This document shows, piece by piece, positions 21,539 to 32,431 of a DNA stretch of 64,000 bases (its first letter is position 1; each line of letters starts with the position of its first letter). This DNA is from Aurantimonas sp. 22II-16-19i (GTDB taxonomy: Bacteria; Pseudomonadota; Alphaproteobacteria; Rhizobiales; Rhizobiaceae). The DNA is taken from assembly GCF_002088275.1 (NCBI RefSeq), contig NZ_AQQS01000001.1:489012-553011 (forward strand). The letters run 5' to 3'. Below the pieces are notes generated by a model, which worked only from the letters and a program-made list of their open reading frames with translations, did not search any database and was not told where the DNA came from. The position numbers were made by a program, and so were the translations under genes.

Positions 21539-22234
21539 TCAGCCCATGTCGAGCGGGACGATCCTGCCAGCTTCGAGCGTGATCGCGTGATCCATGCGCC
21601 GGGCGAGGTCGTGATTGTGGGTGGCGATCAGCGCCGCCACGCCGGACTGGCGCACCAGCGCCGTCAGTGCGTCGAAGACGTAGCCGGACGTCGTCGGATC
21701 GAGATTGCCGGTGGGCTCGTCGGCGAGCAGCACGTGGGGCGAATTGGCGACGGCGCGGGCGATGGCAACGCGCTGCTGCTCGCCGCCAGAAAGCTCGGCC
21801 GGCCGATGCTGCGAGCGCGCGCCGATCCGCATGTAGTCGAGAAGCTCCTGCGCCCTCGTGGCGGCGCCCTTCTGCGAGAGGCCGCCGATCATCTGCGGCA
21901 GCATGACGTTCTCGAGCGCCGAGAACTCCGGCAGGAGATGATGGAACTGGTAGACGAAGCCGATCGCCTGGCGGCGCATCGCGGTGCGCTTCTCGTCGCC
22001 GAGCGTGCCGCAGGCGACGCCGCCGATGTAGACCTCGCCGCTGTCGGGCCGGTCGAGCAGCCCGGCGATGTGGAGCAGCGTCGACTTGCCGGCGCCGGAC
22101 GGCGCGACCAGCGCCACCATCTCGCCGGGAGCGAGCGTCAGCTCGGCCCTGTCGAGGATGGTCAGGCGGTTCTCGCCCTGCACGTACTCTTTGCCGACGG
22201 CATCGAGCCGCAGCGCATGGGGTTCAGCCATCAT
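21539..22234 (-). CDS. lolD: Lipoprotein-releasing ABC transporter ATPase
   Basis: This 231-residue ATPase powers extraction of outer-membrane lipoproteins from the inner membrane toward LolA. Walker [11 protein letters not shown]-loop [10 protein letters not shown], signature [12 protein letters not shown], Walker [10 protein letters not shown] and the H-loop His in ATHNH are all intact. The start at 22234 gives a 4-base ATGA overlap with the permease gene; an ATG at 22231 is the alternative. It is the last gene of proS-lolC-lolD. Confidence 0.96.
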   Translation of the reverse strand: MMAEPHALRLDAVGKEYVQGENRLTILDRAELTLAPGEMVALVAPSGAGKSTLLHIAGLLDRPDSGEVYIGGVACGTLGDEKRTAMRRQAIGFVYQFHHLLPEFSALENVMLPQMIGGLSQKGAATRAQELLDYMRIGARSQHRPAELSGGEQQRVAIARAVANSPHVLLADEPTGNLDPTTSGYVFDALTALVRQSGVAALIATHNHDLARRMDHAITLEAGRIVPLDMG

Positions 22235-23529
22235 TCGTACCGCAAAGCCTCGACCGGATCGAGCCGCGAGGCTCGCCAGGAGGGAAGGATGGTCGCCAGG
22301 AACGACAGGCCGATCGCCATCGACACGACGAGGACGACCTCGCTCGGATCGACCTCGGCCGGCAGCTGGCTGAGGAAGTAGAATTCCGGATTGAACAGGA
22401 CGACGCCGGTGATCCAGGAAAAGAACTGCCGGATGCTCTCGATATTGATGCAGAAGAGCAGCCCGAGGACGAAGCCGGCGAGCGTGCCGGAAAAGCCGAT
22501 CGAGGCACCGGTGATCAGGAAGACGCGCATCACCGAGCCTTTCGTCGCCCCCATCGTCCTCAGGATGGCGATGTCGCGGCCCTTGTCCTTCACCAGCATG
22601 AACAGCCCGGAGATGATGTTCAGCGCCGCGACGAGGACGATCAGCGTCAGGATGATGAACATGACGTTGCGCTCGACGTTGAGCGCCGAGAAGAAGCTCT
22701 CGTTCTGGGACTGCCAGGTCACGGTGTAGCTGGGACGCCCCGCCGCCGCCTCGATCTGCGGCTGCAGCACCTGCACCTCGTCGGGATGGTCGACGAAGAT
22801 CTCGATCGACTGGACGCGGTCCTCCTGATTGAAGAAGAGCTGCGCCTCGGCGAGCGGCATGTAGACATAGGCGGAGTCGTATTCCGACATGCCGATCTCG
22901 AAGATCGCGCTCACCGGATAGGCCTTGACGCGCGGCGCGGTGCCGAAGGCGGTGACGTCGCCGTCGGGCGAGACGAGGGTGATGTTGTCGCCGAGGCCGA
23001 TCCCCAGCGACTGGGCGAGACGGCTGCCGACGGCGACCCCCTGCCCCGTGTCGAACCCTTCGAGAGTGCCGAGCTTGACGTTGGCGGAGACCGGCGCGAG
23101 CTTCGTCAGGTCGGCGAGCCGGACGCCGCGCACCAGCGCGCCGGTCGAGCCGGTGTTCGGGCCCTGCGCCAGGACCTGGCCCTGCACCATGGGCATGACG
23201 AACTGGACGCCGTCGACGCCCTGGATGCGTTGGGCCACCGCGTCGTAGTCGGTCAGCGGCTGGTCGATCGGATACATGATCACATGGCCGTTGACGCCGA
23301 GGATGCGCATCAGGAGCTCGCCCCTGAAGCCGTTCATCACCGACATGACGATGATCAGCGCGGCCACGCCGAGCATGATTCCGACGAAGGAGAAGCCGGC
23401 AATGACCGAGACGCCGGCATCGCGCCGGCGCGAGCGCAGGTAGCGGCCGGCGATCATCCATTCGAAACGCGAGAACGGCCGGGTGGTGCGGGACGCATCG
23501 GCCACGGTCGCGTTTTCCGGGAGGCTCAT
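22231..23529 (-). CDS. lolC: Lipoprotein-releasing system permease LolC/LolE type
   Basis: This 432-residue permease has the MacB/LolCE fold: one helix at about 30-55 ([19 protein letters not shown]), a large periplasmic domain, and three helices in the C-terminal 160 residues (after [15 protein letters not shown]). It ends DPVEALRYE, the usual FtsX-family C-terminus. Only one permease gene is present, as is normal in alphaproteobacteria, so it probably forms a homodimer. It overlaps proS by 4 bases at the start and lolD by 4 at the end. Confidence 0.95.
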   Translation of the reverse strand: MSLPENATVADASRTTRPFSRFEWMIAGRYLRSRRRDAGVSVIAGFSFVGIMLGVAALIIVMSVMNGFRGELLMRILGVNGHVIMYPIDQPLTDYDAVAQRIQGVDGVQFVMPMVQGQVLAQGPNTGSTGALVRGVRLADLTKLAPVSANVKLGTLEGFDTGQGVAVGSRLAQSLGIGLGDNITLVSPDGDVTAFGTAPRVKAYPVSAIFEIGMSEYDSAYVYMPLAEAQLFFNQEDRVQSIEIFVDHPDEVQVLQPQIEAAAGRPSYTVTWQSQNESFFSALNVERNVMFIILTLIVLVAALNIISGLFMLVKDKGRDIAILRTMGATKGSVMRVFLITGASIGFSGTLAGFVLGLLFCINIESIRQFFSWITGVVLFNPEFYFLSQLPAEVDPSEVVLVVSMAIGLSFLATILPSWRASRLDPVEALRYE

Positions 23530-24848
23530 GCGCCCACCCTGGCGACGACGGAGGCGAGCGGAACGGTCTCGCGCTCGCCGGTGGCGCGGACCTTCACCTC
23601 CGCCTCCCCGGCCTTGGCCCCGCGCGGGCCGACGATGACCTGCAGCGGCAGCCCGATCAGGTCCATCGAGGCGAACTTGGCGCCGGCCCGCGAGTCCTGA
23701 TCGTCGTAGAGGACGTCGTAACCGGCCCGGCCGAGTTCGGCATAGAGGGTCTCGCAGGCGGCATCGCACTCGGCGTCGCCAGGCTTCATGTTGATGAGCC
23801 CGACGTCGAAGGGCGCGACGGATTTGGGCCAGACGATGCCGGCCTCGTCGTGGGACGCCTCGATGATCGCGGCGACGAGACGGCTGGGTCCGATGCCATA
23901 GGAGCCCATGTGGACTGGCACGTCCTTGCCGTCCGGCCCGGTGACGACGGCATTCATCGCCTCGGAATATTTGGTGCCGAAGTAGAAGATGTGGCCGACC
24001 TCGATGCCGCGCGCCGCGACCTTGTCCGCCTCGGGCACCGCATCCCAGAGGGCTGCGTCGTGCATCTCGTCGGTGGCGGCGTAGGGCTTCGTCCAGCTTT
24101 CGACGATCGCGGCGAGCGAGGCGGCGTCGGAGAAGTCGATCTCTTCGCCCGGGACCGCGAGACCGAGATAGTCGCGATGGCAGAACACCTCGCTCTCGCC
24201 GGTAGAGGCGAGGATGATGAACTCGTGGGACAGATTGCCGCCGATCGGGCCGGTGTCCGCCCGCATCGGGATCGCCTTCATGCCGCACCGCGTGAAGGTG
24301 CGCAGATAGGCGACGAACATGCGGTGATAGGCGGTCTGGGCGGCGTCGAAGTCGAGATCGAAGGAATAGGCGTCCTTCATCAGGAACTCGCGGGAGCGCA
24401 TCACGCCGAAGCGGGGCCGCACCTCGTCGCGGAACTTCCACTGGATATGGTAGAGATTGAGCGGCAGATCCTTGTAGGACCGCACCGACGAGCGGAAGAT
24501 GTCGGTGACCATCTCCTCGTTGGTGGGGCCGAACAGAAGCTCGCGCTCGTGGCGATCCTCGATCCGCAGCATCTCCTTGCCGTAGGCGTCGTAGCGGCCG
24601 CTCTCGCGCCACAGGTCGGCGGACTGGATCGTCGGCATCAGGAGCTCGACCGCGCCGGAGCGGTCCTGCTCCTCACGGACGATGGCGCAGACCTTGTCGA
24701 GGACGCGCTTGCCGAGCGGCAGGAACGAATAGATTCCCGCCGCCTGCTGCCGGATCATGCCGGCCCGCAGCATCAGCCGATGAGAGACGATCTCCGCCTC
24801 CTTCGGATTCTCCTTCAGGATGGGCAGAAAATACCGCGACAGACGCAT
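23526..24848 (-). CDS. proS: Prolyl-tRNA synthetase, alphaproteobacterial short type
   Basis: This 440-residue class II synthetase charges tRNA-Pro. Motif 2 ([21 protein letters not shown]) and motif 3 ([10 protein letters not shown]) are clear. It lacks the roughly 180-residue editing insertion of the E. coli enzyme, as is normal for this clade, where a free-standing ProXp-type editing protein usually compensates. The ATG at 24848 (MRLSRYFLP) is chosen over a TTG at 24863. It heads the proS-lolC-lolD operon. Confidence 0.97.
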   Translation of the reverse strand: MRLSRYFLPILKENPKEAEIVSHRLMLRAGMIRQQAAGIYSFLPLGKRVLDKVCAIVREEQDRSGAVELLMPTIQSADLWRESGRYDAYGKEMLRIEDRHERELLFGPTNEEMVTDIFRSSVRSYKDLPLNLYHIQWKFRDEVRPRFGVMRSREFLMKDAYSFDLDFDAAQTAYHRMFVAYLRTFTRCGMKAIPMRADTGPIGGNLSHEFIILASTGESEVFCHRDYLGLAVPGEEIDFSDAASLAAIVESWTKPYAATDEMHDAALWDAVPEADKVAARGIEVGHIFYFGTKYSEAMNAVVTGPDGKDVPVHMGSYGIGPSRLVAAIIEASHDEAGIVWPKSVAPFDVGLINMKPGDAECDAACETLYAELGRAGYDVLYDDQDSRAGAKFASMDLIGLPLQVIVGPRGAKAGEAEVKVRATGERETVPLASVVARVGA

Positions 24849-25329
24849 CGATGGTCCGATCAACTCGAGAGATTGGCGTGGAGCACGCGCATGTCCGGCT
24901 CATAACCGGTCATACCCCCGATGAAAAGACGGGATTTTCGTGCCGCAGATGCGGGCTGCCGGCAGCGGCGCCACACGCTGCGAAGAGGATCGCACCGTCG
25001 CCGGAGGCGGTCGCGGGAGCCGCAACCGCCTCCGGCAAGACGTCACGCCTTGCGGCACCGTGCCGCACATGATGCTTGCCAACCGGCTGCGCGACGCAGT
25101 GCTTGCTTTGCGGTGCGACGGGTTCCGGGCCTCGCATCTTGCGGATAAGCCCGACTGACGCAGCGCAATCCGCCGGACAACGCCCGCGCAACAGGCGACG
25201 CCACCTCACGGGACCACAGCCAAACATCTGTCGGATCACATGGATACGCGGGGGAATGTGACAAACCGCATCACTTTCTGTCGGTCTGCAAAATTTCGCG
25301 TGACAAGTTGTCTGGCCAACGGTAACGTC
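24849..25329. other. Gap upstream of proS
   Basis: Within these 481 bases I see one perfect 7-bp hairpin (TGCGGCA-CCG-TGCCGCA, 25051-25067) and otherwise only short unconvincing frames. The proS promoter must lie near 24850-25060. The right part leads into the promoter of the putative RNA gene: GTGACA at 25300-25305 and TAACGT at 25323-25328, spaced 17 bases. Confidence 0.45.
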
Positions 25330-25489
25330 CGGCGCATAAAAAGCGTGCCATTAATGGCGCGAAATCAGGCGGTCTAGTCTTGGGAGGACGTGATTTCCGG
25401 CGCGGTGCAAACCGCGGCCCCGGCAGAGTTCCGGTGTGAAATCCAGGCGCGCGAATTGTGATGCAAGGCGAAAGCCTTGCATTTTTTTT
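25330..25489 (+). ncRNA. Putative orphan structured small RNA
   Basis: An independent plus-strand transcription unit of about 155 nt is suggested. Both neighbours (proS, DUF1467) are on the minus strand, so this is no gene's leader. A plausible promoter lies just upstream. The body contains a perfect palindrome GCCATTAATGGC (25347-25358). It also has a hairpin CGCGGT-GCAA-ACCGCG with a GNRA tetraloop (25401-25416), enclosed by a helix GATTTC/GAAATC (25392-25397 with 25438-25443). An ideal intrinsic terminator ends it. I could not match it to 6S, SRP, tmRNA or a known riboswitch; a rhizobial trans-acting sRNA family is possible. No open frame is convincing. Confidence 0.6.
25461..25489 (+). 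terminator. Intrinsic terminator of the orphan RNA
   Basis: A 9-bp perfect stem ATGCAAGGC/GCCTTGCAT with a GAAA tetraloop is followed by seven T. It is the clearest Rho-independent terminator in the window and is directional to the plus strand. Confidence 0.93.
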
Positions 25490-25700
25490 GTGCAGTTTCC
25501 GGCGGGTGGCGTTTGCGGAGGCCCGAGTACCAGCGCCGACGCCGGACGCTTCTTCACCTGCTCGAAGCGTACCGTCGGCCCCGATCTTCGACCCGCGCCA
25601 AGGGGTTACCGCTCAGGCGCCGCGCGGGCTCGATAGCAGCGGTACGGGAGGCAACTCACGGGCCGCTGGTATCACAGTTCCCCGGCGGCACCGGCTCGTC

Positions 25701-25967
25701 TCACGTTCCCGGAATCATGTGCGGGAAGTCGTCCGGGCCGAGGCCGAAGACCTGGGTCACCACGTAGAAGACGACGAACACCACGGTCGCGAGCGCCGTC
25801 GTCAGCATGAACTTGAAGCCCATGCGGGCGTTGATCGGCGCGCTGTCGGCAGTGCCGAGCGCCCGTTCGCCGCTCTCGTGCTGGGACTGGTTGCCGATCG
25901 GCAGGATGACGAAGAGCGCCGTCCACCAGATGATGAAATAGATCGCCAAGCCTGAAATGATGCCCAT
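25701..25967 (-). CDS. DUF1467 family membrane protein
   Basis: This 88-residue protein has two transmembrane helices (GLAIYFIIWWTALFVILPI at about 5-23, and LTTALATVVFVVFYVVTQVF at about 52-72), joined by a polar loop. It is the alphaproteobacterial DUF1467 family, of unknown function and usually found between the mce and proS genes, as here. The start at 25967 is fixed by GGGGAGG 6 bases upstream; longer frames reaching 26186 are spurious. Confidence 0.9.
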   Translation of the reverse strand: MGIISGLAIYFIIWWTALFVILPIGNQSQHESGERALGTADSAPINARMGFKFMLTTALATVVFVVFYVVTQVFGLGPDDFPHMIPGT

Positions 25968-26253
25968 CGAGACCTCCCCTTGATAGCGGCGCAGTCGCTT
26001 GTGCGGCCATGCGGCGGCGCCTGTCGCGCCGATCCATATTGCCGCCATGCGCCCATTTGAAGATCGGCGTGGCAGCCGGCGCTTCGGGAGCCACCCGGCC
26101 GCCGGCTTGCGCCAATCGCTTCGCCGTGCCGCGCACTTCCTGATCCGGGCCGGCTCTTCGTAACGCGGCCCGAAGAACGGACGCAATCACGTTGCGCGGA
26201 GCAACCGCAAACTCTGACCCCGGCGGGAGCACCGTCGCCCCGGCCCAGCCGGT

Positions 26254-26658
26254 TCACACCTGTTCGAGCTCGGTCAGCGTTCCGTGCACGTCGCCCGGAT
26301 GGAGAAACAGCACCGGCTTGCCATGGGCGCCGATCCGGGGTTCGCCGTCGCCAAGGACCCGGGCACCGGAGGCGACCAGATGATCGCGGGCGGCGACGAT
26401 GTCGTCAACCTCGTAGCAGAGGTGGTGCATGCCGCCCTTCGGGTTCTTGGCGAGGAAGGCTGCGATGGGGGAGCCTTCCCCGAGCGGCTCGAGGAGCTCG
26501 ATCTTGGTGTTGCCGAGCACGACGAACACCACCGTGACGCCGTGCTCGGGAAGTGCCTGCGGCGCCGAGACCTTTGCGCCGAGCAATGTGCGATAGGTCG
26601 CCGCCGCGGCTTCGAGATCGGGCACCGCGAGGGCGACGTGGTTGAGACCAAGCAGCAT
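26254..26658 (-). CDS. mce: Methylmalonyl-CoA epimerase
   Basis: This 134-residue glyoxalase-fold enzyme interconverts (R)- and (S)-methylmalonyl-CoA in propionate metabolism. The metal ligands fit: His in LNHVALAV, His in MHHLCYEVDD and Glu in TLTELEQV. Two VOC repeats are seen. The start at 26658 (MLLGLNHVA) has GGGGAGG upstream. It lies 49 bases after rnj on the same strand, the usual alphaproteobacterial arrangement. Confidence 0.95.
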   Translation of the reverse strand: MLLGLNHVALAVPDLEAAAATYRTLLGAKVSAPQALPEHGVTVVFVVLGNTKIELLEPLGEGSPIAAFLAKNPKGGMHHLCYEVDDIVAARDHLVASGARVLGDGEPRIGAHGKPVLFLHPGDVHGTLTELEQV

Positions 26659-26707
26659 CGAACGATCCTCCCCAGATGACCGGGCGCCTCGCGCGCCCGC
26701 GCGACGA

Positions 26708-28384
26708 TCAGGCCTTGGAGACGAAGACCGACACGATCGGCTTCTTTCCCCAGGCGTCAGCGGCGGCGAAACGAACGGCCCGGCGCACCGCCTCGCGCAC
26801 CGTCTCGATGTCGCCCCGGCGCTTCGGCGGGATGCTCTCGAAGGCGTCGACGGCGGCATCGATGAGGATGTCCTCCATCTCGTCGCCCTCCTCGTCCTCC
26901 TGCGGCAGGCCGAGGATGACCATGTCCGGGTCGTCCCGCAGCGCGAGCTTGGCGGTCATCTCCACATGCACGGCGACATGGCCGACGAAGGAGAGGCGCC
27001 GCCGCTCGACGATGCCCATCTCATCGGGCGTCCCGATCAGCCGCCCGTCCTTGTAGAGCCGCCCGACCGGAACCTCGTCGATCACCATGGCCGGCCCCGG
27101 CGCGAGCTGCACCATGGCGCCGTTGCGGATGCACAGGACCGTCTTGACACCCGCCTCCCGCGCCAGCGCCTCGTGAGCGACGAGATGCGCCGCCTCGCCA
27201 TGGGCGGGGATCGCGATCTGCGGCCGCACCCAGGCGTACATCTCCTTCATCTCGCGGCGACGCGGATGGCCGGAGACGTGAACCAGCTTCTCGCCGTCCT
27301 CCAGCACCTTGATGCCGCGATCGATCAGGGCGTTCTTGATCTCGATGATGCCCTTCTCGTTGCCGGGAATCGAGCGCGAGGAGAAGATCACCATGTCGCC
27401 CTTCGACAGGCTGACGGAGGGATGCTCGTCGCGCGACAGGCGGGCGAGCGCGGCGCGCGTCTCGCCCTGGCTGCCGGTCAGGATGATCACCGCCTTCTCG
27501 CGGGGGATGTAGCCGAAGTCCTGCTCCGACAGGAACGGCGGCAGGCCCTCGAGATAGCCGAGCTCGTCGGAGACGTCGACGACGCGGCGCATGGAGCGGC
27601 CCATCAGCAGCACCTGGCGGCCCGCATCGCGCGCCGCCTCCGCCACGGCCCGGATGCGGCCGACATTGGAGGAGAAGGTGGTGACGGCGACGCGGCCCGG
27701 CGCCTCCGCAATGATCTTGGCGAGCGACGCCGACACCTCGCGCTCGGACGGACTGACGCCGTCGCGCATGGCGTTGGTCGAGTCGGCGATCATCGCCAAG
27801 ACGCCCTCGTCGCCGATCGCCCGCAGCCGCGCCTCGTCGGTCGGGGCACCGAGAACCGGGGTCGCGTCGATCTTCCAGTCACCGGTGTGGAGCACGGTGC
27901 CAACCGGCGTGCGGATCGCCAGCGCGACGGGCTCGGGGATCGAATGGGTGACGTTGATCGCCTCGATCTCAAACGGCCCGACGCGGAACCGGTCGCCGGC
28001 CTTGAACAGCGTCACCGGGATGTCCGGCGCCCCGGCTTCGCCCTCACGCTTGGCCGCCAGCAGCGACGCGGAGAAGGCGGTGGCGTAGACCGGCGCCTTG
28101 AGCCGTGGCCACAGGTCGAGCAGCGCTCCGTAGTGATCCTCGTGGGCATGGGTGATCACGATGCCCTTCAGCTTCAGTCGCCGCTCCTTGATGAAGCGGA
28201 TGTCGGGGAGGACCAGGTCCACCCCCGGCATGTCGGGACCGGCGAAGGACACGCCGCAGTCGACCACGATCCACTCGCGGCTGTCCGCCGGCCCGAAGCC
28301 GTAGAGAGCGAAATTCATGCCGATCTCGCCGACACCGCCGAGTGGACAGAAGACCAACTCGCCGTTCGTGTTGTCGTTGTTCAT
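26708..28384 (-). CDS. rnj: Ribonuclease J
   Basis: This 558-residue metallo-beta-lactamase/beta-CASP nuclease has 5'-3' exo- and endoribonuclease activity on mRNA and rRNA precursors. The zinc motif HAHEDH is at 79-84, with the later HTGDWK and the beta-CASP segment (TTFSSNVGRI, SGHPRRREM). A C-terminal domain of about 120 residues completes the usual length. It coexists with a full RNase E in the same window, as in rhizobia. It is probably co-transcribed with birA upstream and mce downstream. Confidence 0.96.
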   Translation of the reverse strand: MNNDNTNGELVFCPLGGVGEIGMNFALYGFGPADSREWIVVDCGVSFAGPDMPGVDLVLPDIRFIKERRLKLKGIVITHAHEDHYGALLDLWPRLKAPVYATAFSASLLAAKREGEAGAPDIPVTLFKAGDRFRVGPFEIEAINVTHSIPEPVALAIRTPVGTVLHTGDWKIDATPVLGAPTDEARLRAIGDEGVLAMIADSTNAMRDGVSPSEREVSASLAKIIAEAPGRVAVTTFSSNVGRIRAVAEAARDAGRQVLLMGRSMRRVVDVSDELGYLEGLPPFLSEQDFGYIPREKAVIILTGSQGETRAALARLSRDEHPSVSLSKGDMVIFSSRSIPGNEKGIIEIKNALIDRGIKVLEDGEKLVHVSGHPRRREMKEMYAWVRPQIAIPAHGEAAHLVAHEALAREAGVKTVLCIRNGAMVQLAPGPAMVIDEVPVGRLYKDGRLIGTPDEMGIVERRRLSFVGHVAVHVEMTAKLALRDDPDMVILGLPQEDEEGDEMEDILIDAAVDAFESIPPKRRGDIETVREAVRRAVRFAAADAWGKKPIVSVFVSKA

Positions 28385-28512
28385 CTAGCCTCTGCTTTCC
28401 GGTTTCATCTCTTGTTCGCCGATGGTCTTTTTCATCATCCGGCCACCATCCTCCGGCTCAAATCTTCAGGGTTCGCCCGCTCGCATCGCAGGCCGGGCAC
28501 CGCCGGTCCGGT

Positions 28513-29343
28513 TCATGTCCGGACCGATGCCACCGCACCGAAATGCACGTCGCCCGCCGCAATGCGCGTCGCCGCGCCGTCATCGCCTCGAATGACCAGA
28601 TGGCAGTCGGCGTCGACGGTTTCAAACACCCCGCGCACGATGGTCCCGCCGGTGTCGACGGCGACCTGCGAGCCGAGACCCGCTGCCCCCTCGAGCCATC
28701 TGTCGCGAATGGCAGACAACCCCTGCCCGGCTCGCCAGAGACGCAGGTTGTCGACGAAGGCGTCGCTGAGGGCAAAGAACAGCTCGCCCGCCGAACACCC
28801 GCAGCCCATGGCGGAAAGGTCCGTCGCCGGATAGGGCGTGCCCCTTGGATGATCGACGACATTCACGCCGATGCCGATCGCGATGGCCAGATCGTCCTGG
28901 CCGGCCTGGGCAGTCTCCAGCAGGATGCCGGAGAGCTTCGCCCCGTCGGCGAGGACGTCGTTCGGCCATTTGAGGGCGAAGCGGCCGCCCCGCACGAGAT
29001 CCCCCGCGTCGGGCGCGATGGCGAAGGCGCCCTTGGGCACCACCGCGAGGAGCGCGTCCCGCAGGGCCAGCGCCGCCACGAAACCGAGGGAGGCTGCCAC
29101 CGACAGCCCCACCTGCGGGCGCAGCAGCAGCGTCGAGGCCAGATTGCCGGGCCGCCCCTCCCAGGGCCTGCCGCGCCGTCCCCGCCCACCGGTCTGGTGG
29201 CCCGTCACGAGCCACAACTTGCCGGGATCGCCCTGCCTCGCCCGTTCGAGCGCCAACTGGTTGGTCGAGCCGATTTCGGCGAAGGATTCCAGCCGAAAAC
29301 CGTCCGCTACCGCCGTCGGCGAAAGAGCGAAAGCCGCCGTCAC
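28513..29343 (-). CDS. birA: Biotin--[acetyl-CoA-carboxylase] ligase
   Basis: This 276-residue enzyme activates biotin and attaches it to carboxyl-carrier proteins. The motifs GRGRRGRPWEG (biotinyl-AMP loop) and FALKWPNDVL are clear. There is no N-terminal helix-turn-helix, so it should not act as a repressor. The likely start is GTG at 29343, two bases after the nuoN stop; it has no clear ribosome binding site, so translational coupling to nuoN is expected. Linkage nuoN-birA-rnj-mce is common in Hyphomicrobiales. Confidence 0.93.
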   Translation of the reverse strand: MTAAFALSPTAVADGFRLESFAEIGSTNQLALERARQGDPGKLWLVTGHQTGGRGRRGRPWEGRPGNLASTLLLRPQVGLSVAASLGFVAALALRDALLAVVPKGAFAIAPDAGDLVRGGRFALKWPNDVLADGAKLSGILLETAQAGQDDLAIAIGIGVNVVDHPRGTPYPATDLSAMGCGCSAGELFFALSDAFVDNLRLWRAGQGLSAIRDRWLEGAAGLGSQVAVDTGGTIVRGVFETVDADCHLVIRGDDGAATRIAAGDVHFGAVASVRT

Positions 29344-29345
29344 CG

Positions 29346-30788
29346 TCAGAAGAAGGACTTGGCGGCGGCCTCGGCTGCAGCGAAGACGGGGCCGCCGACG
29401 AAGATGTAGATCGGGAAGACGATCAGCCCCGTCACCCACAGGACCGCCCGCAGCTCGATCGCCATCGGCACGAAGGCCTCCGCCGGCTCGTCGAACCACA
29501 TCGTCTTCACGAGGCGCAGATAGTAGAAGAGGCCGACGACCGAAGCGAGCACGCCGATGATCGCCAGCGGCCACAGGCCGGCGTGGACCGCCGCCATGAA
29601 GACGAAGTACTTGGCGATGAAGCCGGCGAGCGGCGGCAGGCCGGCAAGCGACAGCATCATAACGGTCAGGAACAGCGCCATCACCGGGTTCGTCTGCGAC
29701 AGCCCGGCGAGATCGGCGATCTCCTCCACCATGCCGTCGCGCCGGCGCATGGCGAGGATGACCGCAAAGGTGCCGAGCGTCATCATCAGGTAGACCGTCA
29801 TGTAGATCAGGACGCCGCGCACGCCCTCGCTGTTGGCGGCGGCGAGACCGACGAGCGCGTAGCCCATGTGCGCGATCGACGAGTAGGCCATCAGCCGCTT
29901 GATGTTGCGCTGGCCGATCGCGGCGAAAGCGCCGAACACCATCGAGGCGATGGAGATGAAGACGATGACCTGCTGCCACTGGTCCGACATCGGCTCGAAG
30001 CCCTGGACGGTGAAGCGGGTGAGCAGCGCCATCGCCGCGACCTTCGGCGCGCCGGCGAGGAAGGCGGTGATCGGCGTCGGGGCGCCCTCATAGACGTCCG
30101 GCGTCCACATGTGGAAGGGCACGGCGGAGATCTTGAAGGCGAGACCTGCGAGGACGAAGACCAGGCCGACGACGAGGCCGAGCGAGCGGCCGCTCTCGCC
30201 GGCGACGGCCGCGATCTGGGTGAACTCGATGTGGCCCGTGAAGCCATAGACCATCGAGGCGCCGTAGAGCAGCATGCCCGAGGACAGGGCGCCGAGGACG
30301 AAGTATTTCAGACCGGCTTCGGTCGAGCGCACGCTGTCCCGGTTGATCGCCGCGAGCACGTAGATCGCCAGCGACTGCAGTTCGAGGCCGAGGTAAAGCG
30401 CGATCATGTCGCCGGCGGAGACCATCATCATCATGCCGGTGGTCGACAGGAGGATGAGAACCGGGAACTCGAAGCGGTTGAACCGCTCGCTCTCGGCAAA
30501 GCCCACCGACATCACCATCGCCGCGGCGGAGCCGACGAGGACGAGGATCTTCATGAAGCGGGCGAAGGGATCGAGAACGAAGGAGCCGCCAAAGCCGACG
30601 CCGAGCGGCGTGATCAGGATCAGCCACAGGGCGGCGATGATGATCACCGCGACCGACAGACCGGTCACCGTCTGCGAGCTCTTCTCGCCCATGAAGACGC
30701 CGATCATCAGAAGGATCATCGCGCCGATCGACAGGATCAGCTCAGGCGCGGCGATCCACAGGCTGCTGGCGAGCATATCGGGCATCAT
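29346..30788 (-). CDS. nuoN: NADH-quinone oxidoreductase subunit N
   Basis: This 480-residue antiporter-like subunit of the complex I membrane arm has about 14 helices. The key Lys in [22 protein letters not shown] and the conserved Lys/Glu of the half-channels are present. It is the last nuo gene; birA follows at two bases. ATGATG gives alternative starts at 30788 and 30785. Confidence 0.97.
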   Translation of the reverse strand: MMPDMLASSLWIAAPELILSIGAMILLMIGVFMGEKSSQTVTGLSVAVIIIAALWLILITPLGVGFGGSFVLDPFARFMKILVLVGSAAAMVMSVGFAESERFNRFEFPVLILLSTTGMMMMVSAGDMIALYLGLELQSLAIYVLAAINRDSVRSTEAGLKYFVLGALSSGMLLYGASMVYGFTGHIEFTQIAAVAGESGRSLGLVVGLVFVLAGLAFKISAVPFHMWTPDVYEGAPTPITAFLAGAPKVAAMALLTRFTVQGFEPMSDQWQQVIVFISIASMVFGAFAAIGQRNIKRLMAYSSIAHMGYALVGLAAANSEGVRGVLIYMTVYLMMTLGTFAVILAMRRRDGMVEEIADLAGLSQTNPVMALFLTVMMLSLAGLPPLAGFIAKYFVFMAAVHAGLWPLAIIGVLASVVGLFYYLRLVKTMWFDEPAEAFVPMAIELRAVLWVTGLIVFPIYIFVGGPVFAAAEAAAKSFF

Positions 30789-30916
30789 GGGCGGTAGGCC
30801 TCGAAACGTAAGTGGGACGCCCTCACCGGCTTGGCTGCCGCAACGAGGACGTTCGAATGGTCGTCATGCCGGCGGGGCGAACGCTGCGTCCCGTCGTCGG
30901 ATGGTCGGCCCGACGC

Positions 30917-32431
30917 TCAGTGGAGCACCGCGACCGCACCGTTGCCAGCGGCGTCGATCGCCGCCGTGTAGCTCCTGACGAGCGTCTCGACCGAGGCCGC
31001 CGTCACGTCGAAGACGGGCATCGGATAGACGCCGAAGAAGATCACCAGCACGACCAGCGGATAGAGCAACAGCTTTTCCCGGCCGGACAGGTCGAGGATA
31101 TGGCGCAGGCTCTCCTTCTCCAGCGCCCCGAAGATCACCCGGCGATAGAGCCACAGCGCGTAGCCAGCGGAGAGGACGACGCCGGTCGTGGCGAAGATCG
31201 CCACCCAGGTATTGACCTGGAAGACGCCGATCAGCGTCAGGAACTCGCCGACGAAGCCCGAGGTGCCCGGAAGGCCGACATTCGCCATGGTGAAGATCAG
31301 CATCACCACCGCATAATGCGGCATCCGGTTGACGAGACCGCCATAGGCCGCGATCTCGCGGGTGTGCATCCTGTCATAGACGACGCCGACGCAGAGGAAC
31401 AGCGCGCCGGAGACGAGGCCGTGGGAGAGCATCTGGAAGATCGCGCCCTGCACGCCCTGCTGGTTGGCGGCGAAGATGCCCATGGTCACGAAGCCCATAT
31501 GGGCGATGGAGGAGTAGGCGATCAGCTTCTTGATGTCCTCCTGCATCAGCGCGACCAGCGAGGTGTAGATGATCGCCACCACCGACAGCGTGAAGACGAA
31601 GGGCGCGAAATCCGCCGAGGCCAGCGGGAACATCGGCAGGGAGAAGCGCAGGAAGCCGTAGCCGCCGAGCTTCAGGAGGATGCCCGCAAGGATCACCGAA
31701 CCCGCCGTCGGCGCCTCGACATGGGCGTCGGGCAGCCAGGTGTGGACGGGCCACATCGGCATCTTCACCGCGAAGGAGGCGAAGAAGGCCAGCCACAGCC
31801 ATGTCTGCATCTCGGCGGGGAACTGGTGCTGCAAGAGTTCCGGGATCGAGGTCGTGCCGGCATTCCAGTACATCGCCATGATGGCGATCAGCATCAGAAC
31901 CGAGCCGAGGAAGGTGTAGAGGAAGAACTTGTAGCTCGCATAGATGCGCCGCTTGCCGCCCCACACGCCGATGATCAGGAACATCGGGATGAGGCCGCCC
32001 TCGAAGAAGATGTAGAAGAGCACGAGATCGAGCGAGCAGAAGACGCCGATGACCAGCGTTTCCAAGACGAGGAAGGCGATCATGTACTCCTTCACCCGCG
32101 TCTTCACGGACTCGAAGCTCGCCAGGATGCACAGCGGCATCAGGAAGGTCGTCAGGATGACGAACAGCATCGAGATGCCGTCGACGCCCATGTGATAGGT
32201 GATGCCGTCACCGATCCATTCGAGCTGCTCGACCATCTGGAAGCCCGGATCGGACGCGTCGAAGTCGATCCAGATCCACAGCGAGACGATGAAGGTGAAG
32301 ACCGTCGTCAACAGCGCGACGTTGCGCACGTTGCGCCGCGCGAGCTCGTTGTCGTCCTTGATGAACAGGATGAGGAGCGCGCCGACCAGCGGCAGGAAGG
32401 TGACGGTCGAGAGGATCGGCCAGTCGGTCAT
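30917..32431 (-). CDS. nuoM: NADH-quinone oxidoreductase subunit M
   Basis: This 504-residue proton-pumping membrane subunit has 14 predicted helices. Essential half-channel residues lie in [34 protein letters not shown] and SSIAHMGFV. The start ATG shares one base with the nuoL stop (TGATG), indicating coupled translation. Confidence 0.98.
   Translation of the reverse strand: MTDWPILSTVTFLPLVGALLILFIKDDNELARRNVRNVALLTTVFTFIVSLWIWIDFDASDPGFQMVEQLEWIGDGITYHMGVDGISMLFVILTTFLMPLCILASFESVKTRVKEYMIAFLVLETLVIGVFCSLDLVLFYIFFEGGLIPMFLIIGVWGGKRRIYASYKFFLYTFLGSVLMLIAIMAMYWNAGTTSIPELLQHQFPAEMQTWLWLAFFASFAVKMPMWPVHTWLPDAHVEAPTAGSVILAGILLKLGGYGFLRFSLPMFPLASADFAPFVFTLSVVAIIYTSLVALMQEDIKKLIAYSSIAHMGFVTMGIFAANQQGVQGAIFQMLSHGLVSGALFLCVGVVYDRMHTREIAAYGGLVNRMPHYAVVMLIFTMANVGLPGTSGFVGEFLTLIGVFQVNTWVAIFATTGVVLSAGYALWLYRRVIFGALEKESLRHILDLSGREKLLLYPLVVLVIFFGVYPMPVFDVTAASVETLVRSYTAAIDAAGNGAVAVLH

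Noticed and set aside
25381..25445. Possible cobalamin or FMN riboswitch (GGTG...GAAATCC phrase)
   Set aside because: The conserved boxes of either class are incomplete and no downstream plus-strand gene exists for it to control.
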